A stretch of 64,000 bases of DNA from Streptomyces sp. R41 (GTDB lineage: Bacteria > Actinomycetota > Actinomycetes > Streptomycetales > Streptomycetaceae): positions 310,001 through 374,000 of the forward strand of contig NZ_CP163443.1 of the NCBI RefSeq assembly GCF_041053055.1. Direction: 5' to 3'. The position numbers and the translations under genes are program-made. This document shows positions 45,615 to 57,637 of the stretch, piece by piece (within the stretch, counting starts at the first letter, position 1; each line of letters opens with the position of its first letter). Below the pieces are notes generated by a model. It made no database searches. It had not been told where the DNA came from and was given only the letters and a program-made list of their open reading frames with translations.

Positions 45615-46208
45615 ATGGACGTCCCCGAAATACTCGAAGCGGCCGGCCTGTTGGTCCCCGAGAAGACGGCCACCGAGAACGACGTCACGGTACGAGAGGT
45701 CTGGGAGTACCTCGTCGCCGACGAGTGGGAGACCGCGCTCGGTCTGTTGGAGGAGTTCGGGGACGCCGGGCCGCTACCTCTGACGTTCTGGGAGACCCTC
45801 GGCGACGCCGCCGAGCAGCTGCGGATGGAACGGAGTGCGGCCTGGTGCCACTGGCGCTGTACCGAGATCCGCAACGGCATGATCCGGGCTGACCTGACAC
45901 TTCGTCCGGCCGGGGAAGGCCGCCGTACAACGCCCATCGACGGGGCCGGAGTTCTGCGGCCGATGTGGGACATCGGACACAGAACGGCCACTGGTGAACG
46001 GTCGGTCAACATCGCGGCGCTGTGGCTTGAGGAGGTGCCCTTCCTCGAGCCCGGCGGACGGTGCCGGGTGCGACTCGTACCCCTCGTTCCCTCCTCGTGG
46101 CGGCAACTTGAGCCGGGACGCCGAATCACCATGCATGAGGACCGAACCGTGGCCGGCACCGCAATCGTCTTGGAAGTACGTCCGCCGGCTGCCCCGTCCG
46201 AGGGGTGA
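45615..46208 (+). CDS. Uncharacterised protein with EF-Tu-like beta-barrel segment
   Basis: 197 residues from the ATG at 45615; no clear ribosome site. The N-terminal half is helical with VREVWEYLVADEWETALGLL. The C-terminal half reads like the third beta-barrel of elongation factor Tu: LEPGGRCRVRLVPLVPSSWR, LEPGRRITMHEDRTVAGTAI. Similar hypothetical proteins occur in Streptomyces, some near polymorphic-toxin immunity genes, but none is nearby. It follows the Lrp gene by 67 bp. Function not assigned. Confidence 0.65.
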   Translation: MDVPEILEAAGLLVPEKTATENDVTVREVWEYLVADEWETALGLLEEFGDAGPLPLTFWETLGDAAEQLRMERSAAWCHWRCTEIRNGMIRADLTLRPAGEGRRTTPIDGAGVLRPMWDIGHRTATGERSVNIAALWLEEVPFLEPGGRCRVRLVPLVPSSWRQLEPGRRITMHEDRTVAGTAIVLEVRPPAAPSEG

Positions 46209-46221
46209 TCGTCGGCCGGGG

Positions 46222-47070
46222 TCACGGCCAGCCCGCCCCCGGTACCTCGACCTCGGTGGCGAGCACCTGCCCGGAACCGGGTGTCACCAGCTCGGACGCC
46301 GTCATCCCCTGCCACCCGGCGGCCACGATGAACAGGGTCGTTCCGTCGAGGCCGCCCAATGCGCAGGCGAAGCCTCCGCGGTCCAGGTCGACCCGGTCCA
46401 GCACCGTGCCGCCCTCGGCGACACGCACACAGCACCGGCCCGGCACATCGGCGTACCAGACGGCGTTCTGCGCGTCGACGCAGATGCCGTCCGGGGTGCC
46501 CTCCCCGAGGTCGGCCCAGACACGCCGGCCGGACAGCCCGCCGTCCGCGCCTACGTCGAAGGCCACCAGACTGTGCCGGTAGGAGTCCGCCACGATCAGC
46601 GTGGAGTTGTCGGGCGTCACCGCCATCCCGTTGGGGAACGCGATGTCGTCGGCCACTTGGCGCACCGCGCCGTTGGGCGTGACCACCGAGACCGAGCCGG
46701 GCTTGAAGGCCTCCCCCGCCATCGGGTTGAAGTCGGCGCGATTGACGTAGGTGTTGCCGCGGCCGTCGATCACGATGTCGTTCCAGCCCGGCCTGCCCAG
46801 GTCCGCACAGGTGCCCAGCGAGCCATCGGGTTCCCGCCGCAGCAGTTGCCCGTCCGGTGACGAGACGATCACCATCCGCCCGTCGGGGAGCCAGTCGGTG
46901 CACAGCGGCAGCGACGCCACGCGTGCGATCACCTCGCTGCGGCCGGCCGGATCGAGGGCGAGGACCTCGCCCGCGGACCAGTCGGAGAAGTACAACCGGT
47001 CCCCGTGCCAGCGCGGTGACTCGACCAGTCCCCGTCCGCCGAGCAGCGTCCGTACCTCGTTCATCCTCAT
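46222..47070 (-). CDS. SMP-30/gluconolactonase/LRE family protein
   Basis: 282 residues from the ATG at 47070, after GAGGG; a GTG one codon earlier is possible. Six-bladed propeller repeats of the SMP-30 family are evident: LVESPRWHGDRLYFSDWSAG (metal ligand Glu), GWNDIVIDGRGNTYVNRADF (Asn ligand), IAFPNGMAVTPDNSTLIVAD and GTPDGICVDAQNAVWYADV (Asp ligand). The metal-binding Glu, Asn and Asp are thus in place. Likely a cytosolic lactonase for a sugar or other lactone. No sugar operon is adjacent. Confidence 0.9.
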   Translation of the reverse strand: MRMNEVRTLLGGRGLVESPRWHGDRLYFSDWSAGEVLALDPAGRSEVIARVASLPLCTDWLPDGRMVIVSSPDGQLLRREPDGSLGTCADLGRPGWNDIVIDGRGNTYVNRADFNPMAGEAFKPGSVSVVTPNGAVRQVADDIAFPNGMAVTPDNSTLIVADSYRHSLVAFDVGADGGLSGRRVWADLGEGTPDGICVDAQNAVWYADVPGRCCVRVAEGGTVLDRVDLDRGGFACALGGLDGTTLFIVAAGWQGMTASELVTPGSGQVLATEVEVPGAGWP

Positions 47071-47171
47071 CACAGCCCTCGTCCCGCGCCGGCCGACGCC
47101 GACGTCTCACTACCTGAACGAACGGCCACCCGCCGAATCGACAGGGCCGTGCCCCCTGATGAGCTCTCCGC

Positions 47172-47420
47172 ATGACGGCGCTCTCGTTCACCTCGTGCCT
47201 CGAACTGGTCGGGCACATCGACCGGTTGGCCAAGGAGGGCGGCCAGGTCATCTGCGCCACGCACTCCCCACCGCTGACCGCCCTGCCGGGCGCGGACATC
47301 GTCGAGGTCGGCGAGCACGGCATGCGCAGGGTCGCCTGGCAGGAGCTCGGCGTCGTGGACCACTGGCGCCGCTGTCTCGCCGACCCGCACGCCTATCTGC
47401 GGCACATCGTCGAGTCGTAG
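47172..47420 (+). pseudogene. C-terminal remnant of an AAA-type ATPase
   Basis: The frame reads TALSFTSCLELVGHIDRLAK, EGGQVICATHSPPLTALPGA, then GEHGMRRVAWQELGVVDHWR. This is the end of the small AAA/ABC-like ATPase family in which ...DEPESALSFTSCL carries Walker B and ATHSP the H-loop. Just upstream, GATGAGCTC is all that is left of the Walker B part. The Walker A and most of the protein are missing, so it is a remnant of about 80 codons. Confidence 0.6.
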
Positions 47421-47444
47421 GCACGGCCTGCGGACTCGCGGTGG

Positions 47445-49250
47445 TCAGGAGCGCCGGGTCGGCCCGGCCTCGGCCGCGAAGCCGCTCACTTTCCAGATCC
47501 GCGTGGCCACTTGAAGGTTGAATCGGCTGTCCACGTCGTCGAGCCGCCGGCCGCTGACCTCGCGGATGCGCTGCAAGCGGTAGCGCAGCGTGCTGCGGTG
47601 GACGGCGAGAGCGTGTGCCGTCTCGTCGTAGTTGCCGCCGTGGTCGAAGTACTGGGTGAGGGTGAGGACCAGGTCGCTGTGGTGGGCGTGGTCGTAGTCG
47701 AGGAGCGGGCCGAGCCATTCGCGGACGAACAACTGCACGTCGTGGGAGTCGTTGCCTCGGTCGAGTATGCGGTAGAGGCCCAGCTCCTCGTAGGCAGTGG
47801 TGCCGTGCGGGGGCTGCGACTGGCCCCGTACGTTCAGCGCGCGGACGGCCTTGTCGTAGGAATGGGGAATGTCGGCCATGGTCTCGCACGGACTGCCGAT
47901 GCCCACGGCGCCCTGATGAGAGCCCAACTCCTCGGCCACGGCTTCGTACAGGCCCGTGTCGCGCGGCTTGCCCCGCACGACGAGCACCGCCATGTCGGCG
48001 CGCCGCGCGAGCAGTGACCTGAGGCCCAGTCCCTGCGCGGCACGGCCCACCGCTGCCATGAACCGGTCGTCGGCGGCCGTTGCCTGCCACTGGACTACCA
48101 CGACATGCTGCGGTCCGTGCAGGTCGTGGCCGACCGCTTCCGCCCTGGCGTACGCGCCGCCCTCGTCGGCGCCGGTGAGCAGGTCGTCCACCAGCTCCCG
48201 GCGCATCCGCAGCTCGACCTCGGCCAGACTGCGGCGGTGGGCCAGTTCGAGGGCCAGGGCCGTGCACGCGTGTCCGAGGGCGAACTCCTCGGCCGAGCCC
48301 GCCGCGCCCGCGGGGTCGATGAGCGCGATGGCTCCGAGGACTTCGCCGTGATGGCGGGCCAGCCCGACGAGCCGGCCGTCACGGCGGACGGGGGTCACAT
48401 CGCGCAGCGCGGCCCGCATGAGCTGCTCCCGCTGCGACGGATCGGGCTTGTCGCCGGTCTCGGCGGGTCCGGGCCCGGCCGAGGCGATCAGGTTCCCGAA
48501 ACGATCCTCGATGCGGGTGGGCAGGCCGGTCAGTTCGTGCACGGCGTCGGCGATCCCCGCCTCCCCCTCGTCGGCGATGTAGGTCCGGTTGAGGACGTCA
48601 TGCACGGTGCGCTGTCCCTCCAGCTCCGCCACGAGCGTGGTGAGCCTTTCATTGACCGCGTCCCGCTCCTCGATGGCCCGGAACAGCTGCCGGGCGTACT
48701 CGCGGTCGCGGCGGCGCGCGTCGGCGTTGGAGAGCGCGGCGCCGGTCGGCCGGGCAAGGGCGTACAGGAGGAAGTGTTCGTCGTCGGGCGGCGGCTTCGG
48801 TGCGCTGACGACGAGGTAGCCGCGGAGTTCGTCGGCGCATCGCAGGCCTGCCGCCCATCCCCAGCCGCCCTCCGCGAACTTGACGGCGCCGTCCTCGCCA
48901 TCGAGTGCGGCCAGCTGGTCGGCCGGTTCGGGCATGTCCTGCCGCGGGTGACTGCCGAGGGACTCCACGCCCGGGCTGGCCGCCAGGGCGAAGTGTCCGT
49001 CCCGGAGCAGATAACAGCCCTCCGGCCGACAGCCTCCGAGACGCGGTACCTCCTCCATGGCCAGCTGGAGGATCTCCTCCCCCGAGCGCCCGTCGAACAT
49101 GGTCATGGCAAGCGCGAAGAGGTTGTACAGGCTCGCCAGCTGCCGACGCCCCCAGGTGGCCGGGGCCGTGGTCGGCGCGTGACTGTAGAGCCCACCCGGT
49201 TCGTAGCTCTGGTCCGCGGCACCTGCGACGTCGTCCGCCATGCCAGGCAT
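47445..49250 (-). CDS. GAF-containing PucR-type transcriptional regulator
   Basis: 601 residues. The N-terminal GAF-like region (about 40-180; [20 protein letters not shown]) is followed by a coiled-coil linker ([20 protein letters not shown]), a GGDEF-like middle domain and the PucR helix-turn-helix at the end ([40 protein letters not shown]). It lacks the classical PucR N-terminal domain of the regulator at 20554. It is divergent from the dnaK operon across 363 bp; whether it controls that operon is unknown. A GGGCAA-N9-TTGCCC inverted repeat (49252-49272) abuts its start. Confidence 0.88.
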   Translation of the reverse strand: MPGMADDVAGAADQSYEPGGLYSHAPTTAPATWGRRQLASLYNLFALAMTMFDGRSGEEILQLAMEEVPRLGGCRPEGCYLLRDGHFALAASPGVESLGSHPRQDMPEPADQLAALDGEDGAVKFAEGGWGWAAGLRCADELRGYLVVSAPKPPPDDEHFLLYALARPTGAALSNADARRRDREYARQLFRAIEERDAVNERLTTLVAELEGQRTVHDVLNRTYIADEGEAGIADAVHELTGLPTRIEDRFGNLIASAGPGPAETGDKPDPSQREQLMRAALRDVTPVRRDGRLVGLARHHGEVLGAIALIDPAGAAGSAEEFALGHACTALALELAHRRSLAEVELRMRRELVDDLLTGADEGGAYARAEAVGHDLHGPQHVVVVQWQATAADDRFMAAVGRAAQGLGLRSLLARRADMAVLVVRGKPRDTGLYEAVAEELGSHQGAVGIGSPCETMADIPHSYDKAVRALNVRGQSQPPHGTTAYEELGLYRILDRGNDSHDVQLFVREWLGPLLDYDHAHHSDLVLTLTQYFDHGGNYDETAHALAVHRSTLRYRLQRIREVSGRRLDDVDSRFNLQVATRIWKVSGFAAEAGPTRRS

Positions 49251-49613
49251 GGGGCAATACTAACTTTTGCCCTGTTCGACCGCTTGCCGAGCCGATGGCC
49301 GGAGCAGGGATCGCTGCCCGGCGGTGGTGTACATCTGTTCCCCTGTGCTCCGAGGCTGAGTCGAGGGCGGAATTTGGCCCCGTCGGGAGCAAGCGTCCTC
49401 CCTTGGTCCTGTAACAGGCTGGCAGGGACAGGAACGACGAACCACGAATCCGTGTTCGCACGGGGCTTTCGTGCACGCCGACAGCGACTGGCGGGGCGCT
49501 CGCCGACACCGAAGGCTCCGCGGGAGCGCGCGGACGACACGGCCCCTCACCTGAACACAGCCGCCACCACCGGGTGCGGGTGGATGCCTGGGTGGCAGGC
49601 AAAGGAGTTCCTC
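49251..49613. other. Divergent intergenic region upstream of dnaK
   Basis: 363 bp with no gene. I looked for the HspR site HAIR (CTTGAGT-N7-ACTCAAG) and the HrcA site CIRCE and found neither. The only clear symmetry is GGGCAA-N9-TTGCCC next to the PucR start. So the control of this chaperone operon differs from the main Streptomyces dnaK operon or uses degenerate sites not visible by eye. Confidence 0.5.
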
Positions 49614-51506
<1,893 letters not shown>

Positions 51507-51515
51507 GGTGCGGTC

Positions 51516-52064
51516 ATGGCCACCGGACAGGAGCCGATGACGCCCCCGGAGCAGCAACCGGTCGAGAACCCGACCGCACAGCAGCCGGTCGAGAACGCCA
51601 CGACCGCGCGGCAGCCGGAGGCGGACGATCAGACCGCGGCCCTCGACGAACTCCGGGACCGCTGGCGCAGGGCGCTCGCCGATCTGGACAACCTGCGCAA
51701 GCGCCACGCGAAGGAACTGGAGCGCGTACGCGGTGACGAGCGCGCCCGTACGGCTGCGGCCTGGCTGCCCGTTCTGGACAATCTGGAACGGGCTCTGGCC
51801 CACGCCGACGCGGACCCGACCGCCGTGCTGAAGGGCGTCGAAGCCGTACGCGATCAGGCCGTCGAGGTGCTGCGCGGCCTCGGATACCCCCGCTACGAGG
51901 AGACCGGGGTGCCCTTCGACCCGACCCGGCACGAGGTCGTCGGCGTGGTCGACGATCCCGACGCCGAGCCGAACACCGTGGCCCAGGTGGTGAGTCCGGG
52001 CTACGGCGCGGACGGGAAGCAGCTGCGTCCCGCGTTCGTCGTGGTCAGCAAGCGGCAGGAGTGA
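51516..52064 (+). CDS. grpE: GrpE nucleotide exchange factor
   Basis: 182 residues, 9 bp after dnaK. The N-terminus is low-complexity with a duplicated QQPVENxTxxQ segment. A long helix follows (LDELRDRWRRALADLDNLRK, RHAKELERVRGDERARTAAA), then the C-terminal beta domain (YPRYEETGVPFDPTRHEVVG, VAQVVSPGYGADGKQLRPAF). GrpE opens the nucleotide pocket of DnaK. Third gene dnaJ follows within 6 bp. Confidence 0.95.
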   Translation: MATGQEPMTPPEQQPVENPTAQQPVENATTARQPEADDQTAALDELRDRWRRALADLDNLRKRHAKELERVRGDERARTAAAWLPVLDNLERALAHADADPTAVLKGVEAVRDQAVEVLRGLGYPRYEETGVPFDPTRHEVVGVVDDPDAEPNTVAQVVSPGYGADGKQLRPAFVVVSKRQE

Positions 52065-52070
52065 CGCCCC

Positions 52071-53024
52071 ATGGCACGCGACTACTACGACGTGCTCGGG
52101 GTGTCGCGCGACGCGAGCTCGGAGGAGATCCAGCAGGCCTTTCGCAAGCTGGCGCGCAAGCACCACCCCGACATCAACAAGGACCCACAGGCCGAGGAAC
52201 GCTTCAAGGAGATCAACGACGCGTACAGCGTGCTGTCCGACCCCAAGACACGGCAGCGCTTCGACCGCTTCGGTGAGAACTTCCGGCAGATCCCGGAGGA
52301 CTACGACGAGCGGGTGGCCGCCGGGGCGGGCGCCCGTGGCGGCTGGGGCGCAAGAGGAGGAACGGGCGGCACCCGGGTCCGCTTCCGCACCGACGAAGGT
52401 GTCGACTTCGACGGCTCCGGCATCGACATCGAGGACCTGTTCGGCGGGATCTTCGGACGGGGTGGCGGCGGGGGCTGGGGACCGGTTCCCGGCGCCGACC
52501 AGGAGGCCGAGATCCAGCTCGGCGTCGAGGAGGCGTACCGGGGCGGCAAGCGCAGCGTCACCCTGGGCGGGCCGGGCGGACAGCGGACGTACGACGTCAA
52601 CATCCCGCGCGGCGTGGCCGACGGGCAGCGCATCCGGCTGGCCGGAGAGGGCGGGAAGGGCAGTGGCGACGCCCCATCGGGCGACCTGTATCTGCGGGTT
52701 CGGATCAAGCCCGACGCGCGTTTCCGTCTGGAGGGCCGCGACATTCACGTCGTCGTCCCGGTGACGCCTTGGGAGGCGGCGCTCGGCGCGACCGTGCCGG
52801 TGCCCACCCCCGGCGGCACGGCCAAGGTCACGGTCCCCGCGGGTTCGTCCAGCGGCCGTCGGCTACGGCTGCGCGGTGAGGGCATGCCCAACCCGCGTGG
52901 GAAGAGCGGGGACTTGTACGCGGAGATCCGCGTCATGGTGCCGCCCGATCCCACCGCCCGCGAGCGTGAGCTCCTCGAGGAGCTGGCCGCCGTGTCCGCC
53001 TTCGATCCGAGGAGGCCCCGATGA
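52071..53024 (+). CDS. DnaJ/CbpA-type co-chaperone without zinc finger
   Basis: 317 residues. The J domain (about 1-70) has the HPD tripeptide in [10 protein letters not shown] Gly/Phe-rich linker follows ([19 protein letters not shown]), then two C-terminal substrate-binding domains ([40 protein letters not shown]). The CxxCxGxG zinc repeats of DnaJ are absent, making it a CbpA-like protein. It stimulates DnaK ATPase. Its stop overlaps the start of the CbpM-like gene (ATGA at 53021-53024), which fits a CbpA-CbpM pair. Confidence 0.93.
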   Translation: MARDYYDVLGVSRDASSEEIQQAFRKLARKHHPDINKDPQAEERFKEINDAYSVLSDPKTRQRFDRFGENFRQIPEDYDERVAAGAGARGGWGARGGTGGTRVRFRTDEGVDFDGSGIDIEDLFGGIFGRGGGGGWGPVPGADQEAEIQLGVEEAYRGGKRSVTLGGPGGQRTYDVNIPRGVADGQRIRLAGEGGKGSGDAPSGDLYLRVRIKPDARFRLEGRDIHVVVPVTPWEAALGATVPVPTPGGTAKVTVPAGSSSGRRLRLRGEGMPNPRGKSGDLYAEIRVMVPPDPTARERELLEELAAVSAFDPRRPR

Positions 53025-53416
53025 CCACAGCCCCTGGTCCCGGCGGCGAGAACCGCCGAACGGCCACCCCGGTCTCCCGGCCGGGCCTGAACGTGCTGGT
53101 CCGCACCACCGCCCTCGTGCCGGTCCGCCGGCTCGGTCTCGACGTCGTCGCCCGGCGGTCCGGACTCCATCCGGACCTCGTACGGCGATTCGTCGCCCTC
53201 GGCCTCGTCGACGCCACCCGGGACGCCGCCGGGCGGCTGTGGTTCGAGCCGTCCGCTCCCGCCACCCTCGCCCGCATCCAACGTCTACGGGCCGCGCTCC
53301 CCCTCAACTACGCCTCCCTGGGTCTGGTGCTCGATCTGCTCGACCGGATCAGTGAGTTGGAGGACGCGCTGAGGCGCAGCAACGCCGGCTCCAGGAGTGA
53401 TGAATCGTGGATATGA
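53021..53416 (+). CDS. CbpM-like / MerR-type chaperone modulator
   Basis: 131 residues, start overlapping dnaJ by four bases. A MerR-like helix-turn-helix ([40 protein letters not shown]) is followed by a coiled coil ([20 protein letters not shown]). CbpM proteins bind the J domain of CbpA and tune it. The same fold is used by HspR, the repressor normally fourth in the Streptomyces dnaK operon, but the sequence is closer to CbpM; a dual role cannot be excluded. Overlaps the clpB start. Confidence 0.82.
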   Translation: MTTAPGPGGENRRTATPVSRPGLNVLVRTTALVPVRRLGLDVVARRSGLHPDLVRRFVALGLVDATRDAAGRLWFEPSAPATLARIQRLRAALPLNYASLGLVLDLLDRISELEDALRRSNAGSRSDESWI

Positions 53417-56049
53417 ACCGGCTCACCCAGAAGTCCCAGCAAGCGCTGCAGGAAGCGCAGACGATCGCCGGCCGGCTGAACCAGACCGAGGTCGACGGCG
53501 AGCATCTGCTCCTCGCCCTCCTCGACCAGCCGGACGGACTGATACCACGTCTGATCGACCAGTCCGGAGCCGACACCCGGGCCCTGCGCACCGCCCTCTC
53601 CGACGAGTTGGCGCGTCGTCCGAAGGTGACCGGCCCCGGCGCCACCCCCGGCCAGGTGTACGTCACCCAGCGGCTGGCCAAGGTGCTGGACGCGGCCGAG
53701 CAGGAGGCCAAGCGGCTCAAGGACGAGTACGTGTCCGTCGAGCACCTGCTCCTGGCGCTGACCGACGAGGGCTCGCGGACCGCGGCCGGACGTCTGCTCA
53801 AGGAGTACGGCGTCACCAAGGACGCGTTCCTGTCGGCGCTGACCCGGATCCGCGGCCACCAGCGCGTCACCTCGGCGACGCCCGAAGCGTCGTACGAGGC
53901 ATTGGAGAAGTACGGCCGTGACCTGGTCTCGGAGGCGCGCAGCGGCAGGATGGACCCGGTGATCGGCCGGGACGCGGAGATCCGTCGCGTGATCCAGATC
54001 CTCAGCCGCAAGACCAAGAACAACCCCGTACTCATCGGTGACCCGGGCGTCGGCAAGACCGCCATCGTGGAAGGTCTCGCGCAGCGCATCGTGCGGGGTG
54101 ACGTGCCCGACGGGCTGCGCGATCGCACGATCTTCTCGCTCGACATGAGTTCGCTGGTGGCGGGCGCCAAGTACCGAGGCGAGTTCGAGGAGCGCCTGCA
54201 GGCCGTGCTGAGCGAGGTCAAGGCGGGCGAGGGGCGCATCCTGCTCTTCGTCGACGAACTGCACACGGTCGTCGGCGCGGGCGGCGGCGCCGAGGGCGCG
54301 ATGGACGCGGGGAACATGCTCAAGCCGATGCTGGCGCGCGGCGAGCTGCACATGATCGGCGCCACCACCATGGAGGAGTACCGCAAGTACGTCGAGACCG
54401 ACGCCGCCCTCGAACGCCGCTTCCAGCAAGTACTGGTGGACGAGCCGAGCGTGGAGGACACCGTCTCCATCCTGCGCGGGCTGCGCGAGCGCCTGGAGGT
54501 CTTCCACGGCGTGAAGATCCAGGACACCGCGCTGGTCGCGGCGGCGACGCTGAGCCACCGTTACATCTCCGACCGGTTCCTGCCCGACAAGGCCATCGAC
54601 CTCGTCGACGAGGCCTGCGCGCGGCTGCGGACCGAGATCGACTCCATGCCGGCCGAACTGGACGAGATCACCCGCCGGGTGACCCGCCTGGAGATCGAGG
54701 ACGCGGCGCTCGCCAAGGAGAGCGACCCGGCCAGCGCCAAGCGCCTGGACGAGCTGCGCCGCGAACTGTCCGACCTGCGCGCCGAGTCCGACGCCATGCA
54801 CGCCCAGTGGGAGGCCGAACGCCAGGCCATCCGCCGCGTACAGGACCTGCGCCAGGAGCTGGAGCAGGTGCGGCAGGAGGCCGAGGAGGCGGAACGCGCC
54901 TACGACCTCAACCGTGCCGCGGAGCTGCGCTACGGCACGCTCACCGAACTCGACCGCCGGCTGGCGGCCGAAGAGGAGCGGCTGGACACCAAGCAGGGCG
55001 AGAACCGGCTGCTGCGCGAGGTGGTGACGGAGGACGAGATCGCGGAGATCGTCGCGGCCTGGACCGGCATCCCCGTCACCCGTCTGCAGGAGGGCGAGCG
55101 CGAGAAGCTGCTGCGCCTCGACGAGATCCTCACCGAGAGGGTGGTCGGCCAGGACGAGGCGGTCAAGCTGGTCACCGACGCGATCATCCGGGCCCGTTCG
55201 GGCATTCGCGATCCGCGCCGGCCCATCGGTTCGTTCATCTTCCTCGGCCCCACGGGGGTCGGGAAGACCGAGCTGGCCAAGACGCTCGCGGCAGCCCTCT
55301 TCGACTCCGAGGAGAACATGATCCGCCTGGACATGAGCGAGTACCAGGAACGGCACACGGTCAGCAGGCTGGTGGGAGCGCCTCCCGGGTACGTCGGCTA
55401 CGAGGAGGGCGGCCAGCTCACCGAGGCGGTGCGCCGCAAGCCGTACTCGGTGGTGCTGTTCGACGAGATCGAGAAGGCCCACGCCGATGTGTTCAACACC
55501 CTTCTCCAGGTGCTCGACGACGGCCGGATCACCGACTCCCAGGGCCGCACCGTCGACTTCCGCAACACCGTGGTCATCATGACGTCCAACATCGGTTCGG
55601 CCCACCTTCTCGACGGGGTGACCGCCGACGGCGAGATCAAGCCCGACGTGCGGGCCCTGGTCCTGAGCGAGCTGCAGAGCCACTTCCGGCCCGAGTTCCT
55701 CAACCGGGTCGACGACATCGTGCTGTTCAAGCCGCTGGGCATGACCCAGATCGAGCACATCGTGGAGCTGCAGTTCAACGACCTGCGCAAGCGTCTGGCC
55801 GAACGGCAGATCACCGTCGAACTCAGCAACCCCGCGCGTGATCTCATCGCCCAACAGGGCTTCGACCCCGTGTACGGAGCACGCCCGCTGCGCCGGTACA
55901 TCTCCCACGAGGTCGAGACGCTCATCGGGCGGGCACTGATCCGCGGTGACGTGCAGGACGGCACGGCGATCCGGGTCGACGCGCAGAACGGCGAACTGGT
56001 CATCACCTACGGCGAGTCGACCGAGCGGGACGTGCGGAAAGCCGCGTGA
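53407..56049 (+). CDS. clpB: ClpB disaggregase
   Basis: 880 residues from the GTG at 53407, with an ATG two codons later as an alternative. The double Clp_N repeat (about 1-150) is followed by AAA-1 with Walker A GDPGVGKT, the coiled-coil M domain (about 405-525; rich in [24 protein letters not shown] heptads), AAA-2 with Walker [10 protein letters not shown], and the C-terminal ClpB D2-small domain. ClpB with DnaK pulls proteins out of aggregates, so the operon encodes the whole machine. The stop overlaps the thioredoxin start (GTGA). Confidence 0.96.
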   Translation: MDMNRLTQKSQQALQEAQTIAGRLNQTEVDGEHLLLALLDQPDGLIPRLIDQSGADTRALRTALSDELARRPKVTGPGATPGQVYVTQRLAKVLDAAEQEAKRLKDEYVSVEHLLLALTDEGSRTAAGRLLKEYGVTKDAFLSALTRIRGHQRVTSATPEASYEALEKYGRDLVSEARSGRMDPVIGRDAEIRRVIQILSRKTKNNPVLIGDPGVGKTAIVEGLAQRIVRGDVPDGLRDRTIFSLDMSSLVAGAKYRGEFEERLQAVLSEVKAGEGRILLFVDELHTVVGAGGGAEGAMDAGNMLKPMLARGELHMIGATTMEEYRKYVETDAALERRFQQVLVDEPSVEDTVSILRGLRERLEVFHGVKIQDTALVAAATLSHRYISDRFLPDKAIDLVDEACARLRTEIDSMPAELDEITRRVTRLEIEDAALAKESDPASAKRLDELRRELSDLRAESDAMHAQWEAERQAIRRVQDLRQELEQVRQEAEEAERAYDLNRAAELRYGTLTELDRRLAAEEERLDTKQGENRLLREVVTEDEIAEIVAAWTGIPVTRLQEGEREKLLRLDEILTERVVGQDEAVKLVTDAIIRARSGIRDPRRPIGSFIFLGPTGVGKTELAKTLAAALFDSEENMIRLDMSEYQERHTVSRLVGAPPGYVGYEEGGQLTEAVRRKPYSVVLFDEIEKAHADVFNTLLQVLDDGRITDSQGRTVDFRNTVVIMTSNIGSAHLLDGVTADGEIKPDVRALVLSELQSHFRPEFLNRVDDIVLFKPLGMTQIEHIVELQFNDLRKRLAERQITVELSNPARDLIAQQGFDPVYGARPLRRYISHEVETLIGRALIRGDVQDGTAIRVDAQNGELVITYGESTERDVRKAA

Positions 56050-56498
56050 GTCCGATGGCCACGAGCCGGAGCAGGACGATCGTCTGCGACCAGTGCGGCC
56101 GCAAGAACCGGGTACCGGCGGCGGCCGAGGGCGCCCCGCGCTGCGGGAACTGCCGCTCCCCGCTCGCGTGGATCGCCGACGCCGGCGACCAGGACTTCGC
56201 GGAGATCGCCGAGCAGGCGAAGCCGTACGTTCTGGTCGACCTGTGGGCCACCTGGTGCGGGCCCTGCCGAATGGTCAGCCCCGCACTGGAACAGGTGGCC
56301 CACCAGCTCGCCGGGCAGGTCAAGTTGGTCAAGGTCGACATCGACCAGAATCCACGGCTCGCCCAGCGCTTCCAGGTGCAGGCCGTGCCGACCCTTCTCC
56401 TCCTCGACAAGGGCGAGGTGATCTCCCGCAAGACGGGCGCGGCACCCGCTCCGGCGCTGCGGCAGTGGGTCGAGGAGAGCCTGGCGGTTCGCCGGTGA
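56046..56498 (+). CDS. Thioredoxin with N-terminal zinc ribbon (Trx2/TrxC type)
   Basis: 150 residues from the GTG at 56046 overlapping the clpB stop; an ATG three codons later is possible. Two CxxC pairs near the N-terminus ([10 protein letters not shown] and RCGNCRSPL) form a zinc ribbon. The thioredoxin domain has the active site [10 protein letters not shown] and the cis-Pro segment [13 protein letters not shown]. TrxC-type proteins are induced by oxidative stress. Its place as last gene of a chaperone operon suggests reduction of substrates or partners during unfolding stress. Confidence 0.93.
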   Translation: MSPMATSRSRTIVCDQCGRKNRVPAAAEGAPRCGNCRSPLAWIADAGDQDFAEIAEQAKPYVLVDLWATWCGPCRMVSPALEQVAHQLAGQVKLVKVDIDQNPRLAQRFQVQAVPTLLLLDKGEVISRKTGAAPAPALRQWVEESLAVRR

Positions 56499-56692
56499 AC
56501 CCGCCTCCCGCTGCGCCGGAGACGTGAGAAGCGGCTCCGTCGAGCGGGTGGCCTCCGCGGTGGGCGAGGGCGCCATCGCCGTCCGGCTCGTGCACGAACA
56601 CCGGGCGCAGGAGGGCGACTTGGTCCGGACGGCAGCGGAGAACGCGCCGGGGGAACTCCCTTCCGCGACAAGAGGGCGCATAGCATTGCCTG

Positions 56693-57253
56693 ATGCCTCG
56701 ACTTCAACTCCTCCGTCTCGACCACGCCCCGGCTCTTCTTCGGTTCGAGCGGGAGAACCGGGACTACTTCGCCGCCTCGATTCCCGACCGAGGCGACGAG
56801 TACTTCGCCCACTTCGACGCACGGCACGACGAGTTGCTCGCCGAGCAGGCGGCGGGGCTGCGCTTCTTCCATCTCGTGATGGACGACAGCGGTGCGGTGC
56901 TGGGACGCGTCAACTTGGTCGACGTGGCGGACGGTTCGGCCGATCTCGGCTATCGGATCGCCGAGCGGGCTGCCGGGCGGGGACTCGCCACGACAGCCGT
57001 GCGCGAAGTCTGTGCCCTGGCCGTCGCGGAGTATGGCCTGAGCACACTGCGGGCCGCCACGACCCTCGACAACACCGGTTCGCGAACGGTCCTGGCCCGT
57101 ACGGGATTTCGGTCCGTCGGCGAGATCCTGCTGAGCGGCCGCCCGGGCCTTCGCTTCGTCCGGGAGCTGCGAGACACGGACCGGGCGGTGCCCGAATGGG
57201 CGGACGACGCCGTTCAGGGAATCGGTTCGGCGGAGGGGATGATCGGCGACTGA
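56693..57253 (+). CDS. GNAT-family N-acetyltransferase
   Basis: 186 residues. Acetyl-CoA binding motif A is visible as DLGYRIAERAAGRGLATTAV (the R/Q-x-x-G-x-G/A element), with the downstream ATTLDNTGSRTVLARTGF helix typical of RimJ/RimL-like acetyltransferases. Substrate could be a ribosomal or other protein N-terminus or a small molecule. The 190 bp before it hold no clear gene. Its 3' end overlaps the convergent DUF6296 gene by 40 bp. Confidence 0.88.
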   Translation: MPRLQLLRLDHAPALLRFERENRDYFAASIPDRGDEYFAHFDARHDELLAEQAAGLRFFHLVMDDSGAVLGRVNLVDVADGSADLGYRIAERAAGRGLATTAVREVCALAVAEYGLSTLRAATTLDNTGSRTVLARTGFRSVGEILLSGRPGLRFVRELRDTDRAVPEWADDAVQGIGSAEGMIGD

Positions 57254-57450
57254 TAGGCGCCACTGGCCAGCATGCGTACCTCCCCCGCCGGGCTGATCTC
57301 GGCACGGAGGATGCCCGTCGGATCGCAGTACACCGGGTTGCCGCCCGGGCCGAGGGCGTCGGTCCTTTCGACGACCACCTCGTCCGTCACGACGCTGGTA
57401 CCCGATCCGGGGTGCGTGAAGGTCAGCCGGTAGCGGTCCATGGTCTTCAT
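57214..57450 (-). CDS. DUF6296 family small protein
   Basis: 78 residues from the ATG at 57450, after GGGAGG. The sequence (MDRYRLTFTHPGSG, GPGGNPVYCDPTGILRAEIS, GEVRMLASGAYQSP) follows a small family widespread in Streptomyces and annotated as DUF6296. It has no signal peptide and no known function. Its stop lies inside the end of the acetyltransferase gene on the other strand. Confidence 0.75.
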   Translation of the reverse strand: MKTMDRYRLTFTHPGSGTSVVTDEVVVERTDALGPGGNPVYCDPTGILRAEISPAGEVRMLASGAYQSPIIPSAEPIP

Positions 57451-57637
57451 GACGCCCTCCCACGCTGGGAACGAATGCGGGCAAATGGGTACCCCTCCAT
57501 GATGCGGCCAGATCCCCTCGACGGCAGCACTCGCGACAACCGACGGCGTGGGCCCGCGCCACACGGCCCCGGCGAGCTTCGTTCACATTGCGTGACGCCT
57601 CTCGCCTCCGGGCGCCGGGCAGTGTAGACATAGGCAC

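Noticed and set aside
49251..49613. HAIR or CIRCE heat-shock site upstream of dnaK
   Set aside because: I scanned the interval for both consensus sequences and saw no acceptable match.
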